Source of the DNA: Dryobates pubescens
Taxonomy: Eukaryota; Chordata; Aves; Piciformes; Picidae
NCBI RefSeq assembly: GCF_014839835.1
Contig: NC_071627.1
Location: forward strand, 20,206,001 to 20,270,000
Direction: 5' to 3'
DNA length: 64,000 nucleotides
This document shows positions 38,001-49,449 of this stretch, one piece after another. Each line of letters opens with the position of its first letter. Position 1 is the stretch's first letter. Under the pieces are notes generated by a model, which did no database searches, was not told the origin of the DNA, and worked only from the letters and a program-made list of their open reading frames with translations. The translations under genes were made by a program, and so were the position numbers.

Positions 38001-41000
38001 CAAAAGTCAAAACTAAGAAGAAGAAAAAGCCTGTCGAAAAGAGCTCAGGCAAGCAGGAGCTAAGTGATGCCACGAATGGAGATGAGAGCCTGAAGGAAAT
38101 GTTGCTAGAGGAAAATGGAGTGTCAGACCATGAAGGGGAAAAAGAAGCTCAGGGGACAGAGGTGCCTAATAAAGTCTCCATGAGTGGTAATAATCAAATC
38201 ATCTTTGTTCAATGGGTCCCAAGCAGTTTAGCCCTCAGAGCATCACCAAGTTTAATATTTTCTTCTAAGATGGTCTCCTTGAAGTAGCTCACTTGAAGAA
38301 AATACAGTTCTGGAATAAACTAGTTTAGGTTTGATTGTCTTTAAATAAGATCCTGGCCTGGTGAACAAATTTACAGTGTTGGGCCATCATTTTTTGACCA
38401 GTGTTGCCTTCTGGTGATAGATCTTACAATCCTGGTGGATCTTTGTTGGTGTCTGTTGACACCTTGTTTAGCTTTCTGACTGCTTTATGATACTTTGTTA
38501 ATATTTCCTTTCCCTAAAAGGCTGTTAAGTTCTATGGCAAAGCAAAGCAAAGCTTGTTCTGTATATTTCAAAGTCATTGTGATAGAATGGAAGTGTTTCA
38601 AGTATTCTGCTGTGGACTTTCCCATGTATTGTTTATCCTTTTTCTTTTATCACTTACCTCCAGTGTCCAAGGATACATCTTCATCTGCATATGATTATTC
38701 TTCATTCAGCTTGCCAAAGCCTTTTGTGACCCAGAAAGCTCCTGTGAAAAAGGAACCACCTAAAGAGAAACCAAGTTAGTATGTTTCAGGGACTTCCAAT
38801 AGTCCTGCCTCACGGCAGAGTTCCATAATGTAGGCTTCTGTTTGGCTGCAGCCTCCCTTCCTAATATGACACCAAATTAAGTGCCAGAGAAAGAAGAGAG
38901 CATGCTTTTAAAGTCTCTTAGATGTTCTAATACTGCTGCTTTTATTTGCCCTGTTTCTCAGGTCAGTTGAGTAGTTGTTTATTGTGGGCTTAGGTCCTGC
39001 CTTTTAATTGCTGGTTTAATCCTAGGCAGGATGGGCAGAAGAATATGCAAAGTGATCAGTGTTCAAAAGTCAGAATTGCCATAATGGAGATGCACATAGG
39101 ACTTAAGCATCCTGTGTGAGGAAGAGGAGGGTTCAGAATGTGTTGCAGACTTCTGTTGCAGGAGACACTTTTAACTGCAGCAGTGACTTAAATGTGGTAT
39201 TTTCTTTTCTTTTTATGTTTTTTAGCTCCTGATACCTCTTTAAAGAAGAGGAAGCCTCGTTCTGTTCTACCCTTCAGCACATTCATGGATCACAGGTCAA
39301 AAGATGAATTGCATCAAGACTGCTTGAGGCTGGCTGCATGTCTGAAAACCAAAGGTATCAGCCTAAAACTGAACTATTTGGAGGGTGGGTGCTCTAAAGT
39401 GTTCAGAAGCCTGTGTCTAAGGGCTAGACTTTGACCACCACAAGCATCTATTGGTTTGTGGGGTTTTTTCATCCTTTATCAAAGTGTGTGACTTGTGGTC
39501 TCTTATCCTAGTTCTTTAGCAGTGTGATGGGATAGGATGGGATAAATCAGATTGGAAGAGACCTTTGAGATTGTGTCTTAGCACTCTGTAGCCACTCCAG
39601 AGAGGTTTTGAGTAGGATCCTATGTTGTGGAGATAGTGTGGAGTTATCTGCATACATGCAAAGAGGTTTTCACCTTCAAAAATCTAATAGGGGCAGAAGA
39701 AAATAAACCATGAGGGAGATGTTTGTACTCTCACAGTACTGTTCCTTAGATCATGTGAAGGAACATGCTGTGTTTGGTTCAGACTAAATGTTCTGCACAA
39801 AACATGGTTCTTCTACTCAAACTGAGATGGGAGCTCTAAGTGTTGATCTGCAAATTGTACAGGAAAGAAAGTAGAAGGCAAAAGTACTTACCAACAGTTG
39901 AGTGTAATGGAGTGGGAGAGTGACCTGGCAGGTTCCAGTTCCCAGTCTTGTACCAAATCTTAAATATTTATTCTTTTCCTCTGGTTTAGATGATAATGAA
40001 GATGCATCCCCTGACCTCAAGGATCGCATCCACTTGGGGCTGTTTGCAGACAGGGCTTCTCTGCACAAGATGATAGATGTGGAAGGTAAGTGGAATAATG
40101 AATCCACTTCACAGTATGCCTATTGTTAACTGCTGCATTCAAGGAGAAAGCCAATTAGGAAAACTCTTTGAATTTTCTTTCACTGTGGATTGAAGTGCAG
40201 GATTAAGAATGCTGGTCTGTGTGAAAAGGAAAGACATCTTTTTCCCAGAACAGTTTTTACATCTTTCAGATGCAAACCTGCAAAACCTTGAATAATCCTC
40301 ACTACTGCCAAGTTACTTTACTGTAGTAAATAATGCTGCTGCACTCAGGCTGATAGGAAGTGTTGTTTGCTTCCAACAGGAAAAAATCACCTGGAGAATG
40401 GGCATCCAGATCTCTTTCAGCAGCTCATGTTGTGGAAAGGAGATATGAAGGGTGTCCTCCAGGCAGCTGCTGAGAGGGGAGAGCTGACAGACCAGCTGGT
40501 GGCAATCTCGCCAATGGGTATGGTTGTTCTTCTAACACATAAGTAGACAGAATTAGCTGCCAGGGGTAGCCTTGTTCTGATTGTTCTGGATTAGAAACTT
40601 AATGATTGTTCCTGACTGGGAGGAAGTTGCTTCTTTAACTCCTTGATAACAAAAATCAACCACAAAACATGTCCTTTTTATGACAAAGACATAAATGTTT
40701 CCACAAGCACCTTTGGGCTGGGATAGCAGGAAATAAGGGTTGTTTCCTTTGGGACTTCTTGAAGGAGCAGATCCATCCTTCCAAGCACAAAGTTGGTTCT
40801 TTGTAACACGTAGCAGTCCTTCCACCTTGCTGTTGCTTAAATATGCTTTTAAGCTGTTTTACCAGCAGTGAAGTCCTACAGGTGTGTTCAAGCTCTAGCT
40901 TTGCCCTGTTTCATTGCCTCAGTGACTTGTATTAGGGTAGTTAAGAAGCAAGAAGCTAATCTAGGGCAGACAAGGGTGATGAAACCAATGACCCTGTCAT

Positions 41001-44000
41001 CCCACAGTAATTCTCCCAGCTTTACACTTTTGATTCTAATGATACTGCTTTCTCTTCTGCAGTGGGGTACCAGGCCTGGGTTTGGACAGTAGAAGCCTTT
41101 GCAAAGCAGCTGTGTTTTCAGGAGCAGTATGTGAAGGCTGCCTCCCACCTCCTGTCCATCCATAAAGTGTACGAGGCTGTCGAGCTCCTGAAAGTGAACA
41201 ATTTTTACAGGTTGCTATATGTTTGGCTATGTTTGGTATATTTTGACACTTTGGTTGGCTTTTTGTACACACTTAACTTTTCTGTCTGCTTTCTCTTACG
41301 TGCATTAGGGAAGCAATTGTAATTGCTAAGGCCAGGCTGCGGCCAGAAGATCCAATCCTGAAGGATCTCTACACCAGCTGGGCAGCTCTGTTAGAGAAAG
41401 ATGGTCATTATTCCATGGCTGCCAAATGGTGAGTGGTACTGGGAAGAAGACAGAATTTGTTCCATATCTGAAACAAAGACAGTTCTTGGGTTTTTTAGTA
41501 GCTGAAATCTGTTAACTGGTCTGGTCATTATTTCTCTAAGGTCCTTTCTGAGCCTAATCTCACTGGACTCCTGCTAGAAGCTCCAGATGGCACTTCAGAG
41601 CAGAAGGTCCAAATGCCATAATAGAGCCATATCTTCCTGTAGACATCACTGGTAGTCTTTGGAAACTAGTCCAGCAAGACTGAGGTTAGGATGTATATGA
41701 AAAGACTGTGATGTTTCCAACCTTTCCACTGGAAACGTGCAGTGCAACACAGTTCATCCTGAGCTTCTTGAGGCCTTGGCTGATACCCTAATCATTGGGT
41801 TATCCTTCCTCAACACCAGAGTGTTTCAAATTTGTTACTACCAACATTACCAATAAGGCTTGAAATATTTTGTCTGGCACAGTGTCCTTTGATGCTGGTT
41901 TTAGTCCTGGCTTTTTTGAGGGTGTTCACGCTTGTGAAAAGGTTCAGCTGAAACCCAGAGAAATGCAGTAGGGATAAACTACTGCATACAAACTTTCTCT
42001 TCTGAATCCAAGCTGTGCATGGTGTGCACACCACCAGAAGTATGCGTTATTAGGCCATGTGACTTTCCCTTTGTAACCCTGCATCAAATCAGGCATTGTA
42101 TGACTGCAGGAAACTTTGGTAAGGCAAAGCGATGAGAGCTCTGAGAACCTGTGGATGATGCAGGTTTATCTTCCTTTGTGTGTCAGTGCCAGTGGGTTGT
42201 AATCCAGTTTAAAAGCAGTGCTGCAGTACTAATCATGTCAATTTGCTCTTATCTTTCAGTTATCTGGGGGCTTCCTCACCTTATGATGCAGTTAAGGTGC
42301 TGGCAAAAAAGGGGGATGCAACGTCCCTTAAAACTGCTGCTGAGCTTGCGCTGATATCTGGAGAGGAGGAGTTGTCAGCAACTTTGTCTTTCAGATGTGC
42401 CCAGGACTTGCTGTTATCCAGGAACTGGGTGGGAGCTCAGGAAGTCCTTCAGCAACATAAAACATTATTTGTGAGTCTGAGCATTTCCTTGCTGCTCTCT
42501 TTAGCACTGTCTCCAGATTAACTTGATGAGCTTCCCATCTGTCACTAGTCCACGGGTAGTCCTTCGAGTCTCGCAGTATTTTTCTGTAAGTCTATTGCAG
42601 TGATCCTGCCAAAATCCATGTGCCTTTGCAGAGGCAGAGGGCCCCTGGAAGGAAGGCTTGTAGGCTCTATGCTTGTTAATTATGTGAGAGTAATTGAAAA
42701 AAAGAGGGATTTGTTTTTTTAGGTTGGTTTTGGTTTTTTAAAAAATACATAATACCAGTCATGAAAAGAAGTGCAGGAAAGTACTTGATGTTTCCATTGA
42801 AGAAGCAAACAAGCTGACTCTTAAATCCATCTGCTGAAGGTTTAATCCAGTAACTTGGGTTTTGTGCAGGCTGAGAAGCAGAAGGCTCCCTTGACGTGTT
42901 CAGAAATGTCCTTCTGACCTCTGAATCTCTATCAGCATTGTTCCTTTAGAAGCTGCAATTGTGAACCAGTCTATCACCAAGCAGCTTCTACTAGCCATGA
43001 TGTTCCTAAACTTGTCTTACCTGCTGTGGTCAGAAAGGGATTGTTTTTTCTTTTAGTAGCAGCAGCAGCTCAGTGCCTTTTTGTTGTTGTTGTTGTTAAA
43101 GGGACAAAGACTCGTCTTCTGCCTTAACGAACTGCTTTGCAAGTGCCTTAGTGAAAGAAATCCCTGTGACCGAAAGAGCCCTGTGCCTCCCTGTTACCAC
43201 AGCTGGGAGCTGAACAGAAAGGCCTCATTTTTGGACATGGTGATAGAAGTGTGGCAGAATGTATTCGGCATGGACACCACTGAACAAATCTCGTGTGCAC
43301 GGGAGCAGCTGCACAGTATTGAGCATCCTCCATCTACCAGAAACACACACCCAAAGCAGGTAAAAGCATTTGGATTTGTATGCACAGGAAAACTCAGCCA
43401 CTTCGTGGTGGTGTGCCAGCTGCTACCAGGGACTGATATCTGCACCCTGCTGCAGGATGAGGCTATAGTCTGGGAGAAGTAGTGTCCTAGGCAGCTGGGA
43501 CAGCTTGTTTCTGCATTGCTTTCTGTGCAGGCTAAGAACTGGTGCACGGTGTCAGTGCTGAGCAGTGAGATGTGCTGGCTGGGTGGGAGAGGTCAGCATA
43601 GCTGAGTAGTCTCAGCAGTGATTCAGGGTTGGACTGCTGGGAGAGGCAGGGCTGCTGCTTGTTGAAATACCCTGGAGTTCAGAAGATCTGTTCACAGCCT
43701 GGTGCTCTTCTTTTCTGTGACTGCACTGAGTCACTGACATCTCTCATCTTCATCCTGCTTTTCATGTGTTGGTAGGATACATGGAAGCACAGCTGCTGAT
43801 TTTACAGATACAAGTAATGTAGAAGTGCTCAGTTTCCTGAACAAAGGAGTCAATGTACCTTGCATTGTTGTTAAAATTGCTTTTGGTTAAGTCATGTGCT
43901 TCTGAGCTCTTCCACAATGGTCACAAGCAGTGTGCAATTCATTCTTGGCATTAAAACTATGTTCTGTGGTGCTTCCTCCAGGTGCTTTTCCATATCTCCC

Positions 44001-46665
44001 ACGACCTGACCCTTGCAGCCCTGAGCTATCAGACTGCAACCTGGAATGAGGCAGTGAAAAGTATTATGGGAGCTGTGACTCGCAGTTATGATGCTGGTAA
44101 TTTCACTCTGATGCAAGAGATTTGCAGTATCATCCTTCCCGAAGGTAGGTCTCTTCATGTGCTTCTCCTGGCACCAACAGCTTGGAGCATCTTCCTTGTA
44201 AGCACAGCTGTGTGTCCATTACTGTTACATTATCATGTTTAGAAGGAGCAAGATGTGCCCTCATATATAGAAACCACTGGGATTTGGCCAGTACAAGGCC
44301 TGCTGGACCATCAAAATCCCTGGGTCTGGAAGGAAGCTCAGCAGTGTCAGCTGGTATGGCTGATGCAGAAAACTGAACAAATTCTCTTCTGTAAGGGAGA
44401 TCAGGACATTGAAAAGCTGCATTCATCTCATAGTCACAGTCCTTCCAAGCTGCCCTTACCTTCCTTCTCTGCAGAGTAAGAATTGCTTTTTGCAGTTCTT
44501 GATCATGTGAATACCCTGACATGTAGCCTGGGTACCAAGGTATTTTGCTGTAGATAATGAGAACATGGAGTCTCATGCTAGCTAGAATGGAGTATTGTGT
44601 TTAAAAAGATGCCAAAGGTGTCTGCCTTCCTTTTTCTGCTTCCTGCACCACTGTGGCAGCATCTGAGTAAATCTCTGGTTGGGGTCTCCAAGATGGTAAT
44701 TCATTTACTAGGATTGGTCTTTTCCTTTGGAAGTCTCTGCAAATTGTTTGTAATCCTCTTCTCATTATTAGGCTGCAATAACCTGAGACACAAACTGGAC
44801 AGCACAGATTCTCAGAGCATGGATGCTTGCAGAAGTTTAGAGGCCTTTGTGGCTTATGGACTGCTGTATGCCCTGTGGTGGAAGCTACCCAAAGACTCCA
44901 TTGTCTTGCAGAAGGCTGTTTCGGATCCCGTGCCGTGTCCCGGTGAGCAGACAGCTCTTGAGAAGGATTATGTTTCAGGTCAGTTCTCCTCTGAAGAAAC
45001 TCCTGATCAAGCTGCAACTGAGATGGATGAAAACCACTGCAATACAACTGAAGTTCACAGGCATGAGGCCAAAAGTGATTCAAAAACCAGCTTGGGTGAT
45101 TTGGTGGACAAGCAGTCAAAACTGATTGGCTGCAAAGTGCTTCTTTCAGAAGAGTTTGCTGCTCTGCAGAACACCCAGAGAGATATAGCTGAGGTCCAGC
45201 AGATTTTAGCAGATATGATCCACCAGCATCAGCAGCAGAGGAACAATCTCCAGGAAAATACAGATGGAAACACCCAGGAAAGCAACCTGCAGCAGAGTTC
45301 AGAGACAGAATCAGACAAACCATGCTCTGACAGCAACCAGATGAATTGGTAAGCTTTAGAACATGAATGGACTAAAAAGGAGTGCTTTTAGCCTGTGTTT
45401 GTGCAGCACATTTCTTGTTTAGCTCAGATTGCCTCTGATCTCTGGCTTGTCACCCAGGGACACTTCATTTACAGCTCAGAAGACTTGCATTTCCCTGGGG
45501 CTGAACTACCATGTGCATGAACTTATTACAGCTGAGTAACTTTCTCACATGCAGGGCATGTTTGTACAGTGAATAAACAGAGTAGCTTGAAAAGGGGAGG
45601 ATAATGAAAAGGACAAGCATGATCTAAGAGGCCTGTCTCTCTGTTAATAATTTGGGCCTTTGGCAAGAAGGAGCTGGAGTGTCTAACTCTATGCTCCCTG
45701 TACAGGAGGGATGCTATGCTGTCATTTGAGAAAGTTACTCATGACATCTCTCTTCTCTTGACAGTGAAGGTGAAGTAAAGGAAGCAATTACACTCCCTGA
45801 CCTAACAAAGCAGCTCCTAAAAGCAAAGCAGAAACTAGCAGAATTTCCAGACAGCTTAAAGGTAAGTTTTCAGAAGAGAATGAAGAGGTGGTTCTGAAAA
45901 AAAGAGACAGATTTTTTGTAAGGGCAGCCTCATCACAGAATCCCTTTCATACAGAAGGCAAGGAACAGAGATTTTCTTTGTGATCCTAGGGAAGCTTTGA
46001 GAGCAAATTGACAAGAGGGCAGCAGGGTGATGTTTTTAACTTCCTCCATGTAGTTGGAAAGGGGTGGGTAAAGCTTCTGCATGGGGGAGCTCGGTGGGAT
46101 ATTCTGTAGCAATCTCTCCCATGCATTTTAAAAGTAACCCCTTGCTTAAAATTCTGTATGCAAAACCAGTTTTGATAAAGAGTGAAATCAGAAGTTTAAG
46201 GTATAAAAGTGCCTTTACAGATAAGGAGCTGTAGAGACTACAAATCACCAATGAAAAGAACATGTCCTTGGCTGTCTTGGACCCTTCTGTTCTCTAGTCT
46301 GTAACACAACTAATCATAGTGATTGTGCAGAAGGAGGCAAACCTGGTTAAACAGGAGCTAATGCACTGGAAGAAGAGATAGAAACATCTCACTCATGCCT
46401 GTCTGTATACCAAAGATACTCTAAAGCAGTGCCTGCCTGAATATGTTGTACTTGAACAATTATAGCTGAAAGAACAGACATCAATCACCTTATGTTCCTT
46501 TCTGTGCAGGTCTTCCCGTTCCCCGATGTGCTGGAGTGCTGCCTTGTGCTCCTCCACCTTGAATCCCAGTGCCCTCCTGAGCTGCACCAACAGGCTCTGG
46601 ATCTCCTTAGGAAACATGGTAGTGCTAGTACTTACAAAAAGGCTGGCAGGAGGTTCTTGACATGA
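29030..46665 (+). CDS. GEMIN5: Gemin5, snRNA-binding WD40 subunit of the SMN complex, 28 coding exons
   Basis: Gemin5 reads the Sm site and m7G cap of pre-snRNAs in the cytoplasm, hands them to the SMN complex, and also acts on translation. Exons: 29030-29192, 29413-29567, 30067-30248, 30728-30879, 31084-31215, 31400-31532, 31945-32104, 32722-32934, 33516-33601, 33998-34086, 34688-34824, 35871-35944, 36340-36521, 36623-36762, 37188-37359, 37959-38186, 38664-38774, 39226-39354, 39990-40085, 40380-40517, 41063-41210, 41309-41428, 42260-42470, 43102-43359, 43982-44144, 44772-45348, 45765-45861, 46510-46665. All introns are GT-AG, phases agree throughout, and the sum is 4602 nt or 1533 aa plus stop (human about 1508). 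The two WD40 propellers fill roughly residues 1-725. N-terminal SPNWY and Trp287 in [11 protein letters not shown] match the human RNA/cap-binding face (human W14, Y15, W286, from memory). A Lys-rich linker follows (exon 16), then the helical dimerisation region (about 870-1120) and a heptad-like stretch in exon 26 ([15 protein letters not shown]). The start is the first in-frame ATG, in the context GGGCGATGG. Confidence 0.97.
37403..37795 (+). repeat. CR1 LINE 3' fragment in GEMIN5 intron 15
   Basis: Starts ATCAGGAGAGGCTAAGGGAG and ends CCAACCTGGTTGATTCTATG. It begins 43 bp after the exon 15 donor and is in sense orientation, filling two thirds of the 599-bp intron. Confidence 0.95.
39527..39577 (-). 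repeat. CR1 3' tail remnant in GEMIN5 intron 18
   Basis: GATGGGATAGGATGGGATAA followed by CAGATTGGAAGAGACCTTTG, i.e. a tail satellite plus the last bases of a minus-strand CR1, cut after about 30 bp. It lies 172 bp downstream of the donor. Confidence 0.7.
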
Positions 46666-47059
46666 CATTGTGAAACCAGCCTGTCTCCCTTGAGCTGCAT
46701 GCAGCTACTTAACACCAAGGCTGTTCTTTCTTGAAGTGAAGGCTTGTTTTGAAGGCTGTGGTTACTTTGGATAAAACTACTCATATGTTGTCAGCAGCTG
46801 CTTAAGATTGTGCTAGAAAATTGAAAAGCAGGAGGCCTTGAACTGGATACAAGATTTTTGTCCCATCTTACTTCTTGGAAGGTGTGTTAATGAAAGCTCT
46901 TGCCATTTCCATGTAAGAGAAACAGTTTTAAGCAGCTCTATCAGTCTTTCAGCAGTGGAAGAGCAGTAGGACCTCAGGAAAAAAACAATGGTTTCTGTAA
47001 GTAAACTGACCCTTAAGCCAGTGTTGTTCTTCCCTTGTGAGTTTATTTTCCCTCCTTTA

Positions 47060-47210
47060 AATAAAGTCTTCTACCACCATGAATTAGCATTTAATTTGAG
47101 GGCTAGAAATCAGTGTCAATCAAGGGCAAATGCATTAAAACTAAGCCTGGGTAGTTTGCTGGTTGGTTGGTTTTGGTTTGTTTTTTGTTAAATGCACTGC
47201 AGAAAATAAA
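47060..47210 (+). terminator. Candidate GEMIN5 polyadenylation signals
   Basis: The first AATAAA hexamers downstream of the GEMIN5 stop are at 47060-47065 and 47205-47210, and a third lies at 47648-47653. They would give 3'UTRs of about 0.4 to 1 kb. Choice among them needs transcript data. Confidence 0.45.
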
Positions 47211-48220
47211 CTCAGTAAATGAAACAAGTATGTGCTATGACTTAGCTTTGGGTGGTGAAACCACCTGTACAATCTAAAAGGGGGAGGGCAAGCATGTTTC
47301 CAGCATGACTAGCAAGAGAGAGATTTCTCCAGCTCAAGAGAAGTCCCATGTCTGAAGAATTGATTTTTGTTTGCAGTTGGTAAATTTGAGGTAGCAACAA
47401 GTTCCTCCAAAAGGTGCCAGAAGCAATCCTTGATTCTGGAGTCTTGAACATGCAACATTTTGACCAAGCTTACAGCTTTGCCTGTCTTGTTAGAAAAAAC
47501 TCTTGCTAAGAGAACAAAGCTACATTAGTCTTAGTGACCACTGCACCTGTCTTAAGAATTTGTTACAACAGCTTCCTCTAATTCAGCAGAAAAAAAAAAA
47601 GGTAGGAAGGAAGTGGGGTGTCATGAATTTAAGAAGTTTTCAACTACAATAAAGATGAAGGAAAAAAGGACAAGAGGTGGATTATACATTTTTTTTCTTT
47701 TAGAACAAGAGCTGTTCCAGATTCTTCCAGCTAAAAGGCAGACTTGATAGTGATAGAACAACATGAAGAGCACTAGGTTTACACTGAAAGTTTTCTCTAG
47801 CTGTGTTAGTGGTAACTTGGCCTTGTTAAATCATGTACCAAGCCCTTGAAAACCAGGAGGGGGAGCTAACGCTTAACCAAACAGCCTTCTACATACTAAA
47901 GCAACTGGAGCAGGAAAAATTCACACAGGATAGATGAGCAAACAGATTGGGCACTTCTATGCTGCACTGACAGAATACTCCACAGTACTGCCAGCTGTGC
48001 TGAGAAACAAGCAGCAAAAGAACACCACGAGTCCCCCAAAGAAATCTTCAGCTCCACTGTAAAAGAAGCTCAGCAGCAGGTTTTAGTAAGAACTACCCCA
48101 ACAGCACATCATAAAATGGTAGAAGAAGAAAGAAACTTGAGCATTTTTGATTCCAAAGCCTGAACTTTGGGAATTTTAGTGCTTGATGGACAATCCAAAC
48201 CAAGGCCTGGTTTTAAAAGA

Positions 48221-48226
48221 TTTATT
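48221..48226 (-). terminator. Candidate CNOT8 polyadenylation signal
   Basis: AATAAA on the minus strand about 1.2 kb below the CNOT8 stop, which would give a 3'UTR of ordinary length for this gene. An alternative proximal hexamer lies at about 48773-48778. Confidence 0.4.
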
Positions 48227-49449
48227 TTACAAAAAATTAAAAACGAGTATTTACAAGCATTTTAAATACCAGCTCTAAACCTCAACTCCTAATAATGGAT
48301 TGTTTAAGCTTGTTTAAAATGCAAGACAAAAGTCTTAAGTTGTTTTTTTTAAGTTTGCCATGTCCAAAAGGGTTTTTGGTTTTGGTGGTTGGGATGGTTT
48401 TTGGTTTGTTTGTTTTCTTGGTTTTTAATAAATGCCATGACAGAGCTGTTGGGAAAGAACAAAAAGCAAAGCTCATTTTTAAAGAAGTCAAAATCCCAAG
48501 TTGTTCTTCCATCCTCTTAACTACTTTTCAGATGCTTATAATGAAGAGAAATGGAGCTGGTTTGCCTGTTATTAAGCATATACTAAAATTGGGGCTGAAA
48601 AGGAAGGGGACTGGGGAGAAGAGGAACAAATATTTATCCATCTGCTGAACTATTTGTGTTGCAATAATGAGTAGGTTAAGCTGAAGAAAACTGAAGTCAG
48701 AGTACTAGAGTACTGGTCCAGTCCCTTCTCAAAGGTGAACTTTTTGGCCTCTTTAATCTATTTCCAGAACAGTTTATTAATACCCTTAAGAACTAAGCTG
48801 ATGCTCAGTATGGGTCAAACCTGTATCAACCCTAGAGAATTAGAAACTACAGAGAGGTGATCAAATCAGCTCCAGTAATATCCACTGCCATTGTTGTTAA
48901 AGCAAATCTCTGAATTATTTTTAGCTGCAAGGATCATTTTTAATGTCATCCATTCCCAAACCTCTGCAGTGATCAAAGGGAGCAATTTTCACAGACTACA
49001 CAAAGATAAAATAAGCCAAACATGAGGTGAAGCAGTCACCCTCACAACATGCAGAAGTTTTAAAAGAAGCTTTATAAAGCACATTTTGCAAATTTGTGTG
49101 CATGTCTGTGTCCATTTTCACTGGATTTCCAGACCCTTAGCTCTACTGAATATTCTACCCTTAAGTCTTCCTTGCAGATTCTGTACAGTATAAAGAAGAA
49201 AAAAACCAGAGGTATACAGAGTAGGTTCTGTTTTTTGCCCTTGGTATTAAAAAGATGGCAAACCACAAATGCTGGCATTAGGAGTTCAGTCAGTTCTCTT
49301 CTTCTGGGTTTCAGATGAAGATGCAGCTCGTCAGCAAAACTGCAGGCTGTATACTGTAGATGCCTTTTGTTTGAGAAACTATTAGGGAAAATGGTTGAGG
49401 ACAGCAGCTGCCAATATGGTAACTATGTTCTGCCGAGGGGTACCACTTC

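Larger units (their letters stand above)
46666..49449. other. 3'UTRs of GEMIN5 and CNOT8 and the short gap between them
   Basis: This is the tail-to-tail junction. The left part belongs to GEMIN5 3'UTR and the right part to CNOT8 3'UTR, leaving roughly 0.5-1.2 kb between candidate poly(A) sites. The block has T/G-rich runs (about 47161-47189 and 48365-48425) and no repeat copy or further gene that I recognise. Confidence 0.6.

Noticed and set aside
44601-45323. 240-codon minus-strand frame
   Set aside because: Antisense shadow of GEMIN5 exon 26.
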